Made by a program: the position numbers and the translations under genes
Shown here: one piece after another, positions 15,095-23,078 of the stretch
How positions within the stretch are numbered: position 1 is the first letter of the stretch
How the letters are laid out: each line of letters opens with the position of its first letter
Origin: JAKLIX01 sp964605655
GTDB taxonomy: Bacteria > Bacteroidota > Bacteroidia > Bacteroidales > CAIXZF01
DNA length: 64,000 bases
NCBI GenBank assembly: GCA_964605655.1
Contig: CAZSDK010000011.1
Span: 1 to 64,000 of the forward strand
Direction: 5' to 3'
The notes under the pieces: generated by a model
Seen by the model: the letters and a program-made list of their open reading frames with translations, nothing else
Database searches by the model: none
Told to the model about the DNA's origin: nothing

Positions 15095-15730
15095 ATGCAG
15101 GTAGAAACGATCCATATTCTGAAGTCCGATGAAAAACTCGCTTCCGCCGTGATCAAAAAGCTGGGGCCCTTATGGTTGAACAGGCCGGTCATCGCCATCA
15201 GCGGAGAGTCAGGTTGCGGAAAGACGACGCTGGCCTATGCCCTTTGCCTGAATCTGCGTGCTAAAGGATTGAAAGCCAAATTGTTGCAAACAGATCATTA
15301 TTATCTTACGCATCCAGAGGAAAGGACTTCGGTCAGGTTGAGACTGGGTATTGACCAGGTCGTTGGAAGGCAGGAATATGATTGGTACATGATAGAACAA
15401 TTGTTGCATTCCTTTAAAAACAAAAAACCGGCTGCCATGCCCCTGGTGGACCTTTTTACCGGCCAGGTAGACACCTTGTTCACCGACTTCGGTGAAGTGG
15501 ACATACTGATACTGGAAGGACTGTATGCCATCGCTTCTGAACCGGTCGACTTCAGGATATTCATGGAAAGCCAGTGGCAGGACACCATCAGGGCCCAGAA
15601 GGTGCGCCGGAAAGAGCAACTGGATGATGTCAGGATAAGAATCCTTCAAAAAGAGAAGGAGGCCGTACAAAGTCTGAGACCTTTGGCCGGCCTGGTCATT
15701 TCCAACCGTCAACTGGTTCCGGTAAAGTGA
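15095..15730 (+). CDS. Uridine kinase-like P-loop NTPase
   Basis: The protein has a Walker A motif GESGCGKTTLAYAL at about residues 34-47, then LQTDHYYL (the Asp-containing substrate strand of uridine/phosphoribulokinase-type kinases), and VDILILEGLYAI as the Walker B-like strand. About 211 residues is the usual size of uridine kinases, which phosphorylate uridine or cytidine in salvage. The true substrate is uncertain because many Bacteroidota homologues are only called uridine kinase-like. Its stop overlaps the start of the downstream GH13 gene by four bases, so the two are probably translationally coupled. Confidence 0.8.
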   Translation: MQVETIHILKSDEKLASAVIKKLGPLWLNRPVIAISGESGCGKTTLAYALCLNLRAKGLKAKLLQTDHYYLTHPEERTSVRLRLGIDQVVGRQEYDWYMIEQLLHSFKNKKPAAMPLVDLFTGQVDTLFTDFGEVDILILEGLYAIASEPVDFRIFMESQWQDTIRAQKVRRKEQLDDVRIRILQKEKEAVQSLRPLAGLVISNRQLVPVK

Positions 15731-17001
15731 GCAGGGTCGATCGGGACATGGACCTTCAGAAGGCTACCTTATACGAGGTGAACCTGAGGCAATTTTCACC
15801 TTCGGGAAGTATCCGCGAATTTATTCCTCATTTACAACGTCTTGCAGACCTGGGTGTCGGTATCTTATGGATCATGCCCGTTCAACCCACAGGAGAACGG
15901 CATCGCAAAGGAAGCCTGGGAAGCTATTATTCCGTGAAAGATTACCTCAGCGTGGACCCGGCTTATGGCAGCATGGAAGAGTTCAGGGAGCTGGTGGACC
16001 AGGCGCACCATCACGGCATGAAAGTCATCCTCGACTGGGTCGCCAACCATACCGCCTGGGATAATGCGTTGACCCTCATCCACCCTGATTTTTACAGCCG
16101 GGATGCATCAGGTGCTTTCCATCCGCCCTTTCCCGAATGGGAAGACGTGATACAGCTCGATTACTCCAACATGGTACTGAGGTCTTCCATGACCCGGATG
16201 ATGAGTGAATGGGTGTTGCGAACCGGAATCGATGGTTTCCGCTGTGATATGGCCAACCTCGTTCCTGCGGATTTCTGGGAAGCTGCCATACTCGAATTAC
16301 GCCAGATCAAACCCCTGATATTCCTGGCAGAAGCCGAGGACAGACACTTGCTTGATGCCGGGTTTGATGCCATCTACAACTGGAACTTCTTACATTATTT
16401 GAATTCTCTTGTTAAAGGGGAAGATAATGCCGCCAGGCTCGATACCATGTTACAGTCAGATATTCTGTCATTTCCGCCGGACAAGCAATCGCTGTTGTTT
16501 ACGAGCAATCATGACGAGAATTCCTGGAACGGATCGGCCATCGAGCGTATAGGGGCCGCACTGGAACCGGCCACGGTCCTGAGTTTCACGCTTCCCGGAC
16601 TGCCCCTGATCTATAACGGACAGGAAGCCGGCATGGGTAAGCGTCTTTCATTCTTCGACAAAGACCTGATCCCCTGGAAGCCAGATAAAATGGCCTCCCT
16701 CTACACTCTTCTTACCACCCTCAGAAATGAACACCCGGCTCTGTGGAGCGGAAAACAATCAGGCAGCTTCCGGCGCCTGACAAACAGCAGTAATCACCAC
16801 GTATTTAGCTTTATCAGGGAAAAAGGTGACAAGGCTGTCTGGGTAATGCTCAACCTGAGCTGGGAAGCCCAGGAGGTCGCCATTTATAGTTATATATCTG
16901 GTAATCAATACTATGATATTTCAACGCGGCTCACTGTGTTCCCTGCACCGGGAGCCCGCTGGCATCTTGGTCCCTGGGAATATAAAATCCTGGTAAAATA
17001 A
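15727..17001 (+). CDS. Alpha-amylase family (GH13) glycoside hydrolase, cytoplasmic
   Basis: The GH13 catalytic triad is complete: nucleophile Asp in GIDGFRCDMAN, acid/base Glu in IFLAEAED, and Asp in FTSNHDENSW. The TIM-barrel start is also typical (LYEVNLRQFSP, GILWIMPVQPTGE) as is KVILDWVANHTAWD. There is no signal peptide, so it acts on internal alpha-glucans or maltooligosaccharides. A GTG start overlapping the previous stop (GTGA) is chosen; ATG at 15748 (MDLQKATLYEV) is equally possible. The C-terminal 80 residues form the usual beta-sandwich. Pairing with a nucleoside-kinase-like gene has no obvious pathway logic. Confidence 0.9.
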   Translation: MSRVDRDMDLQKATLYEVNLRQFSPSGSIREFIPHLQRLADLGVGILWIMPVQPTGERHRKGSLGSYYSVKDYLSVDPAYGSMEEFRELVDQAHHHGMKVILDWVANHTAWDNALTLIHPDFYSRDASGAFHPPFPEWEDVIQLDYSNMVLRSSMTRMMSEWVLRTGIDGFRCDMANLVPADFWEAAILELRQIKPLIFLAEAEDRHLLDAGFDAIYNWNFLHYLNSLVKGEDNAARLDTMLQSDILSFPPDKQSLLFTSNHDENSWNGSAIERIGAALEPATVLSFTLPGLPLIYNGQEAGMGKRLSFFDKDLIPWKPDKMASLYTLLTTLRNEHPALWSGKQSGSFRRLTNSSNHHVFSFIREKGDKAVWVMLNLSWEAQEVAIYSYISGNQYYDISTRLTVFPAPGARWHLGPWEYKILVK

Positions 17002-17033
17002 TCTCACTACCCTGCCAGATTTGAAAATATTCT

Positions 17034-17041
17034 TATATTTG
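17034..17041 (+). promoter_or_regulatory. Possible -7 box (TATATTTG) for the tRNA-Leu pair
   Basis: This matches TAnnTTTG and ends 10 bp before the first tRNA, a suitable distance. A correctly spaced -33 element is not evident. Confidence 0.45.
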
Positions 17042-17051
17042 CACCCCTGTT

Positions 17052-17135
17052 GCCCAGGTGGTGGAATTGGTAGACACACCAGCTTGAGGGGCTGGCGCCT
17101 GCAAGGGTGTGCAAGTTCGAATCTTGTCCTGGGCA
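17052..17135 (+). tRNA. tRNA-Leu (anticodon GAG)
   Basis: The acceptor stem GCCCAGG pairs with CCTGGGC at 17128-17134. The anticodon stem CCAGC/GCTGG holds loop TTGAGGG, anticodon GAG. A long class II variable arm and a T-loop GTTCGAATC are present. Length is 84 nt and CCA is not encoded. Confidence 0.96.
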
Positions 17136-17147
17136 CTTTTTCCCGCA

Positions 17148-17231
17148 GCCCAAGTGGCGGAAGTGGTAGACGCGCTAGTTTCAGGGACTAGTGACCGTAC
17201 GGTCGTGCAAGTTCGAGTCTTGTCTTGGGCA
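17148..17231 (+). tRNA. tRNA-Leu (anticodon CAG)
   Basis: The acceptor stem GCCCAAG pairs with CTTGGGC at 17224-17230. The anticodon stem CTAGT/ACTAG holds loop TTCAGGG, anticodon CAG. It has a class II variable arm (ACCGTACGGT) and T-loop GTTCGAGTC. It lies 12 bp after the first tRNA-Leu and is probably co-transcribed. CCA is not encoded. Confidence 0.96.
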
Positions 17232-17250
17232 CTTTTCCGGTTCTTTCTAT

Positions 17251-17389
17251 AGGCTGTCTCATCATTAGTGTTTTGTCTATATTTCATCTACCTGCCTGTC
17301 GGCGGGCAGGCGCTCAATATGACAAAACATTGATAATCAAATGTCATGCTGAGCGGAGTCGAAGCATTTTCAGCCTTATGAGACAGCCT
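17251..17389. repeat. Nested palindromic intergenic repeat (MITE/REP-like)
   Basis: Three inverted pairs are nested: AGGCTGTCTCAT (17251-17262) with its complement at 17378-17389; TGTTTTGTC (17269-17277) with its complement at 17321-17329; and an 8-bp hairpin with a TCGG loop at 17291-17310. A TCATGCTGAGCGGAGTCGAA stretch lies inside. AGGCTGTCTC also occurs in the terminator at 11918. It fills most of the tRNA-to-gene interval and has no coding content. Confidence 0.7.
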
Positions 17390-17397
17390 CATGTTTT

Positions 17398-19371
17398 ATG
17401 CCCCGATTCAGAATATTCTTCCTCAGCATCCTGATCTGCCTCATCTGCCCGGGAAAAATGAAGGCAGCCCCGCCACCCCCTGATTCCACTTTTCGTTCGC
17501 TTCAGCAGAAGATCTTTTCCATAGCCCCTGACTCCGTCACCCTGATCCCGGTTTATTATATCCAGCTTGATGATATCCAAAATCAGCTCGACCAATACTG
17601 CAACACGGCACCCCCGACCGTTGACTCCTTACTGACCGGCTGCCTGCGCTGCAGGGCCCGTTTTGATTCTGTGAGAACCCTCGTTGTTCAGAGGATGAAA
17701 AAGATCGATCTGGTTTTTCACGATGAGGCTGTAAAATTGAAGCTGAATGGCGACAGTTCCGGGGCCGAGGACCTGCTCCTGAGATCGTTACAATACAATC
17801 CTTCCTTTGCACCTTCCTCTTTTGAACTGGTATCTTTACTGCTTCGACCCAATTCAGCCATGAAAGCAGGCACCTATTATTCACGTTTCGCTCCCCTGAT
17901 CGATACCACCAACGGCTACTACCTCAACCTCTTCCGGGAACTGGCTGAACAAGTGCTCGATAACCTGGTCGCCCAGGCTCAGATCCTGGTAAACTCCAAC
18001 CTTACGTTTGATGCGCTGGATGGTGTGCAGTTCGCCGATGATTTCCAGAAACATTTCCCCAGTCCCGGCAGTGATGGAAAAATCAACCTGGCCCGTAAAC
18101 AAGCGCATCAGGGCATGTATGATTCCTATATCTACATGGCACAGAGAGCCTTACATTCAAGAAAGTATGAGCTCGCGGACCAATATTTCAAAGTAGCCAG
18201 GGATTACCAGAAACAGCATGCTGAGTTTATTCCGTCGGAAGAAGCCTGGAAGACTGGTATCGCAAAAGCCGAAGCCCCAAGAACTGAACCAGATCCCATT
18301 AAAAAACCAGTCGTCAGAAAGTCAGTACACTCCCGCTGGAAACATAAGAAAAAACACGGCAGAACCAGGTATTACAAGCCTCCGGCCCCTGTCGTGAAAG
18401 CCCCGGTCCTTCCCAAAGATACCCTGGTCAGGTTTTACCTGGACCGTTGCCTTTTCTTCCTCAAACAACAAGACCTCTGGTCAGCGGTCTCAGCCTTTGA
18501 CTCTGCCTTTTCTGTCAACCACCGCATCAAAGCCATGGATGATAAGCGGATCACTGATACGGTCACAAGACTCGTCAAACCCGTCCTCCTCGATACCACC
18601 CGGTCGGCCTATTACCTGACCTGGAAAAACGAGCTGGCTTTGTCGGGGAATATACTCCAGGCCGCCACCCAATGGCAACAGCACTTCCGGCTGATGGAAG
18701 ATCCTGAAGTCAGGGAAGCGCTGCAGGAACTGTCGCAAAGGATCAGAGAAAAGGAATGCTTTAACCTAAGCGCCGCCTATGAGACGGAAGTCAACAGGGC
18801 CCAGTCGCAGTTTCTAAGGGGAAGGTACCTCGAAGGTCAGGACCATCTGCAGGAGGCAGAGAAGATCCTTGCAACCGATACCATCTGTCCCCTCAGCGAT
18901 ACCCTGGTCAGAAAGGTGCGTAAGAACTACCAGGGACTCATCGAATGGGAAACCCATTACAAATCCTACCGTCAGGCTTTGTCGGTGAAAGATTACCTCA
19001 CCTTCGTCGATTCATACACCCTCATGCTGGTGGCCATCGACACCTGGGACCTTCCATCAAAAGGACTGGCAAGAAAAGACCTTTTGCCCTTTGTGCTGCA
19101 GCTGAACGACCAGGAGGTATCGGTGGGATACGCCGGGATCATGCTGGCCAGGGATCGACTGGATGATGTAACAGCGATCCTGCAAAGTTTACCGCCTGGG
19201 GAACCCATCACCCAGCAAATCCGTGAGTTATGTGACGAGACCGGAAGAAAAATGGCAGTGGAAGATGCCAACAATCACTCTGGTTACAGGAAACTGCAGT
19301 TGAAACAGGCAGATCACCTGCTGCGTCTGGTAAAAAAGTCCTATATTCGACATTCAAAAAAACTTCGTTGA
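17398..19371 (+). CDS. Unknown secreted protein with TPR-like helical repeats and a basic linker
   Basis: I do not recognise a named family. The N-terminus (MPRFRIFFLSILICLICPG) is a signal peptide. Helical, TPR-like stretches occupy about residues 95-290 (for example AVKLKLNGDSSGAEDLLLRSL and RKYELADQYFKVARDY). A Pro/Lys/Arg-rich linker with SRWKHKKKHGRTRYYKPP follows (about 305-345), then a second helical half to residue 657. A periplasmic or outer-membrane-associated scaffold is plausible but is inference. The peptidase E gene begins one base after its stop, so the two are likely co-transcribed. Confidence 0.75.
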   Translation: MPRFRIFFLSILICLICPGKMKAAPPPPDSTFRSLQQKIFSIAPDSVTLIPVYYIQLDDIQNQLDQYCNTAPPTVDSLLTGCLRCRARFDSVRTLVVQRMKKIDLVFHDEAVKLKLNGDSSGAEDLLLRSLQYNPSFAPSSFELVSLLLRPNSAMKAGTYYSRFAPLIDTTNGYYLNLFRELAEQVLDNLVAQAQILVNSNLTFDALDGVQFADDFQKHFPSPGSDGKINLARKQAHQGMYDSYIYMAQRALHSRKYELADQYFKVARDYQKQHAEFIPSEEAWKTGIAKAEAPRTEPDPIKKPVVRKSVHSRWKHKKKHGRTRYYKPPAPVVKAPVLPKDTLVRFYLDRCLFFLKQQDLWSAVSAFDSAFSVNHRIKAMDDKRITDTVTRLVKPVLLDTTRSAYYLTWKNELALSGNILQAATQWQQHFRLMEDPEVREALQELSQRIREKECFNLSAAYETEVNRAQSQFLRGRYLEGQDHLQEAEKILATDTICPLSDTLVRKVRKNYQGLIEWETHYKSYRQALSVKDYLTFVDSYTLMLVAIDTWDLPSKGLARKDLLPFVLQLNDQEVSVGYAGIMLARDRLDDVTAILQSLPPGEPITQQIRELCDETGRKMAVEDANNHSGYRKLQLKQADHLLRLVKKSYIRHSKKLR

Positions 19372-19372
19372 T

Positions 19373-20113
19373 ATGCCCCTCCATCTGTTATTGATCAGCA
19401 ATTCGACCAACCCCGGTGAAGAGTATCTCGGGTGGCCCAGGCCTTTTATGCAGGATTTTCTTGAAAAATATGACATTAAAAGGATCGTATTTATCCCTTA
19501 TGCAGGCGTGACCGTCAGCTATGACGATTACGCAAGCAAGGTAAGGAAGGTATTTGAATCATTAGGTGCCTCCCTGGCCTCGGTTCATGAGGTGCCTCAC
19601 CCGGTAAAAGCCGTGACGGAGGCTGATGCCATCGCTGTCGGAGGAGGGAATACCTTTCGCCTTGTCCAGGAGTTACAACGAACAGGACTGATGCAGGCCA
19701 TCAGGGAGAAAGCACTGTCGGGTACGCCTTATATAGGATGGAGTGCCGGCTCCAATGTTGCCTGTCCTTCGCTGAGGACCACCAACGACATGCCCATAAT
19801 TCAACCTGAAAGTTTCGGGTGTATGGAACTCATCCCCTTCCAGATCAACCCCCATTATCTCGACGCCCACCCGAGCAACCATGGCGGAGAGACCAGAGAA
19901 CAAAGGATAGAGGAGTTCATCGCCCTGAACCCAAATATTTATGTCGCCGGCCTCAGGGAATCCACCCTGATCGAGATCGATGGCCATCAGATACACCTCA
20001 AAGGGAAACACCCGATGCGAATCTTCCATCATGGAGTGCCTCCCCTCGAAAAACAACCCGGAGAAAATATCGATTTACTGATGGATGTTAACCAATCATT
20101 AACAAAATCCTGA
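19373..20113 (+). CDS. pepE: Dipeptidase E (alpha-aspartyl dipeptidase, peptidase family S51)
   Basis: Peptidase E cleaves Asp-Xaa dipeptides in the cytoplasm using a Ser-His-Glu triad. The nucleophile elbow GWSAGSNV, the preceding AVGGGNTFRLVQEL and the FIPYAGV N-terminal strand match the family. The following FQINPHYLDAHP supplies the conserved His region. At 246 residues it is slightly longer than the E. coli enzyme (229). ATG starts one base after the upstream stop. Confidence 0.9.
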   Translation: MPLHLLLISNSTNPGEEYLGWPRPFMQDFLEKYDIKRIVFIPYAGVTVSYDDYASKVRKVFESLGASLASVHEVPHPVKAVTEADAIAVGGGNTFRLVQELQRTGLMQAIREKALSGTPYIGWSAGSNVACPSLRTTNDMPIIQPESFGCMELIPFQINPHYLDAHPSNHGGETREQRIEEFIALNPNIYVAGLRESTLIEIDGHQIHLKGKHPMRIFHHGVPPLEKQPGENIDLLMDVNQSLTKS

Positions 20114-20125
20114 TTCCCTATATCT

Positions 20126-20133
20126 TACCTTTG
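20126..20133 (+). promoter_or_regulatory. Possible -7 box (TACCTTTG) for the HYC_CC_PP-like/TonB receptor pair
   Basis: This TAnnTTTG match lies 25 bp before the ATG at 20159. No clear -33 element is seen. Confidence 0.4.
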
Positions 20134-20158
20134 TAAGCGGTCAAAATAGACCTTTACG

Positions 20159-20614
20159 ATGAGTAACGGTATCAAAAAAGGCTTACTGCTCGTTTTAATC
20201 CTGCTCTTCAGTGTCAGCTGCAGCGGACTTTTGTTTTTTATGCATATCTGTCACAGCAGCCAGAAAAATGAACTGAGCCTGGTTATTCCCTCTTACCATC
20301 CCGGGAGAAGCTGTTCCTGTTACTATCAGGGATCAACGGGTTCAAGCGCTTCCGATGCCCGCATTTCAGGATCGGTATGTTGTGAGAACCATAGCATCTT
20401 CTTTAAGATACCGGTATACCAGGAACAAACTTCAGGCCCGATCCCTCTTTTCAACTGGATCCAACACGGGATAACCTCTCTTTCCAGCCTTTACGATGAC
20501 CAGGAAACCGATATACGGTATTTCTTCAGGAAGGATCATGCCCCTCCTCCCCTGCTCGCCTCTTATATTGTTTTTCATCAGCTGCGCATCCCTGAACCGG
20601 GAATAAATGCCTGA
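20159..20614 (+). CDS. Small HYC_CC_PP-like membrane-anchored protein
   Basis: One N-terminal hydrophobic segment (GLLLVLILLFSVSC) is followed by HICHSS, then SVCCENH, then HAPPPLLASYIVFH. The spaced H-x-C, CC and PP motifs, about 150-residue length and position directly upstream of a TonB-dependent receptor match the Bacteroidota HYC_CC_PP family as I know it. Cys/His content suggests metal or redox function near the outer-membrane transporter; that is inference. The receptor start lies about 75 bp downstream. Confidence 0.65.
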   Translation: MSNGIKKGLLLVLILLFSVSCSGLLFFMHICHSSQKNELSLVIPSYHPGRSCSCYYQGSTGSSASDARISGSVCCENHSIFFKIPVYQEQTSGPIPLFNWIQHGITSLSSLYDDQETDIRYFFRKDHAPPPLLASYIVFHQLRIPEPGINA

Positions 20615-20690
20615 GTGACAGCCATTGCTGTTTTCATTCCAAACGTCAACATCAGGCGTTCTCCTATCCTTAACATTTATTCCTAATCAG

Positions 20691-23021
20691 ATGAAAAAGT
20701 ATATATATATCATAACGGGATGTTTAATATTATTAGGCACCCACCTTGAGCTGATAGCTCAGAAAATCAATGGAGTAGTCTTTGAAAAAGCTGCTGACCA
20801 AAAGAAGATGCCCCTGCCGGGAGTGAATATCTATTGGTCAGGGACCACGAAAGGCACGGTCAGCGACCCCCAGGGCCAGTTCCAGATATCCCCGGACCAG
20901 ATCAGGGATAAAAAGCTGGTCTTCAGTTTTCTTGGATACAGGAAAGACACCATAACCATTGATTCCCAGTATTCCCTGGAGATAGAAATGAAACCTGAAA
21001 ACCAGAAGCTGAACGAAGTGGTCATCCGCGATCACTCAGGAGGCACCTATCTTTCAAAAATCAACGCCAGGGATGTGGAAGTGATCACATCCAAGGAACT
21101 GCTGCGTGCAGCCTGCTGTAATCTTTCAGAGAGTTTCGAGACCAACGCTTCCGTCGATGTCAGCTATGCCGATGCCATCACCGGCGCCAAACAAATCCAA
21201 CTCCTGGGCCTGTCAGGCGTCTACAGCCAGGTGATCTCCGAGAATGTACCCCTGATACGGGGCCTGGGCACCTCTTTCGGGCTCAACTATATTCCCGGGC
21301 CCTGGATGGAATCCATACAGGTCGCCAAAGGCACTTCTTCGGTCATCAACGGGTATGAATCCATCACCGGCCAGATCAATGTGGAATATAAAAAACCTTC
21401 CACCAGCGAACCACTGTATATCAATATTTTCGCTAACGAGGACCTGAGAAAAGAGTTCAATATGAACACCAGGTACAAAGTCGATGACCGGCTGAGCACC
21501 ATGATCTTTGCCCATGTTGAAGACCAGCAGAAGAAATTCGACCGTAATCATGACCAGTTTATGGATATCCCTCAGCTGAGGTCCTATAATTTCTTCAACC
21601 GCTGGGATTATATGATCCCAGGTAAATACGATTCCCGTTTCGGGATCAAATACCTTGAGGAAACGAGGGTCAGCGGACAGATGGGGTTCAAGTCGGATGC
21701 ATTTCTGCAGGATACCGCCGGTATTGAAAGCCTTGCCAAACCTTACGGCATGGACATCCGTACCAAAAGGATGGAGACCTTCTGGAAAAACGGGTTGATC
21801 TTCCACACACAACCGTATTCCTCACTCGCCCTGATCCTTTCCGGAATCTACCACGACCAATCAGGTTTCCTTGGATTGAACCGCTATGAAGGACTGGAGA
21901 AGAGCTTTAATGCCAATCTTTTGTATTCCAGTGACTTCAGAAATAAAAGACATAAGATCACGACGGGTTTCAGTTACCAGTTCAGTGACTTTACCGAGAA
22001 ATACTTCCGCAAAGACTTTACCTACCTGTACCAAACAACGGGTATCGTCAACGACAGCACCCTTTACAAGGTGGCCAGGGTTCACGATACATTATATTCC
22101 TTCAACCGGCTGGAAAGTGTGCCCGGCGCCTTTCTTGAGTATACTTACAGCATTCAGGATAAACTGGCTGTCATCGCAGGAGTCAGGTGGGATGAGCACA
22201 ACCAATATGGTTCGCTGTTCACGCCGCGCCTTCACGTCAGGTGGATGTTGCCCCATGACCTGACAGTCCGTGCTTCTGTAGGCAGAGGTCACCGGGCCGC
22301 CCATCTTCTCTCGGAGAACTTTTCCCTCATGGCCAGCCAGCGTGAACTGTATTTCGAGGACAAGCTGCCGATGGAAGAGGCCTGGAACTACGGCATCAAC
22401 CTTACGAAGGACATCATGATCAGGAAACGGAAAATGCAGCTGGACCTTGAATATTATCATACCGAGTTCACAAAGCAAATCATTGTTGACATGGACAGCA
22501 TTCCCTCAGCTGCCTATTTCTACCGTCTCAAAAACCGGTCCTATTCAAACAGCATCCAGGCCCAGATCAATTATGAGCTGTTCACCCGCTTCAACATCCT
22601 GATGGCCTACCGGGTGAATGATGTCTGGACCACCGTGGGCGACAATCTCAAAAGAAAACCTTTCGTCAATGCCTACAAGGGGCTTGTTACTTTGTCGTAT
22701 ACCCTGCCTTATGATAAATGGAAATTTGATGTCACCGGACAGTTTAACGGCAAGGCAAGGATCCCGGAGACGACAAAAATGCCGAAATTCCTTCAACGTG
22801 ACACCCAGTCGCCCGCTTATTTTATCCTGATGGCCCAGGTCTCAAAGAAATATAAAAACCTGGAGGTTTACGTGGGTGGCGAAAATCTGACCAATTTCAC
22901 CCAAAAAGACCCGATCACCGAACCCTGGGCCCCTTACCATACCCATTTCGACACTTCCATGGTGTGGGGACCCATCAAAGGCAGGACCCTCTACGGCGGG
23001 GTACGCTGGGCCCTGAAGTGA
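20691..23021 (+). CDS. TonB-dependent receptor with carboxypeptidase-like N-terminal domain
   Basis: After a signal peptide (MKKYIYIITGCLILLGTHLELIAQ) comes a carboxypeptidase-D regulatory-like domain (LPGVNIYWSGTTKGT to about residue 100), a plug domain with ISENVPLIRGLGTS and AKGTSSVINGYESITGQINVE, then a beta-barrel to the C-terminus. The start is set at the ATG giving the signal peptide; upstream in-frame ATG at 20625 adds an unsuitable leader. It takes up an iron complex, metal or other substrate using TonB energy. Its partner, a Cys/His-rich small protein, hints at a metal such as copper, but the substrate cannot be read from sequence. Confidence 0.93.
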   Translation: MKKYIYIITGCLILLGTHLELIAQKINGVVFEKAADQKKMPLPGVNIYWSGTTKGTVSDPQGQFQISPDQIRDKKLVFSFLGYRKDTITIDSQYSLEIEMKPENQKLNEVVIRDHSGGTYLSKINARDVEVITSKELLRAACCNLSESFETNASVDVSYADAITGAKQIQLLGLSGVYSQVISENVPLIRGLGTSFGLNYIPGPWMESIQVAKGTSSVINGYESITGQINVEYKKPSTSEPLYINIFANEDLRKEFNMNTRYKVDDRLSTMIFAHVEDQQKKFDRNHDQFMDIPQLRSYNFFNRWDYMIPGKYDSRFGIKYLEETRVSGQMGFKSDAFLQDTAGIESLAKPYGMDIRTKRMETFWKNGLIFHTQPYSSLALILSGIYHDQSGFLGLNRYEGLEKSFNANLLYSSDFRNKRHKITTGFSYQFSDFTEKYFRKDFTYLYQTTGIVNDSTLYKVARVHDTLYSFNRLESVPGAFLEYTYSIQDKLAVIAGVRWDEHNQYGSLFTPRLHVRWMLPHDLTVRASVGRGHRAAHLLSENFSLMASQRELYFEDKLPMEEAWNYGINLTKDIMIRKRKMQLDLEYYHTEFTKQIIVDMDSIPSAAYFYRLKNRSYSNSIQAQINYELFTRFNILMAYRVNDVWTTVGDNLKRKPFVNAYKGLVTLSYTLPYDKWKFDVTGQFNGKARIPETTKMPKFLQRDTQSPAYFILMAQVSKKYKNLEVYVGGENLTNFTQKDPITEPWAPYHTHFDTSMVWGPIKGRTLYGGVRWALK

Positions 23022-23028
23022 TGTGCGG

Positions 23029-23050
23029 ATGTGCATAATATTTTGCACAT
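23029..23050. promoter_or_regulatory. Short palindrome between TonB receptor and DUF4301 gene
   Basis: ATGTGCA and TGCACAT are separated by eight AT-only bases. It could be an operator for the DUF4301 gene (ATG at 23079) or a weak hairpin after the receptor; there is no T-run. Confidence 0.3.
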
Positions 23051-23078
23051 TTGTACTGAATCAAACCACAACAGACTC

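Noticed and set aside
17033..17287. Minus-strand open frames across the tRNA genes
   Set aside because: They overlap two clear tRNA-Leu genes and show only repeated tRNA-derived peptides.
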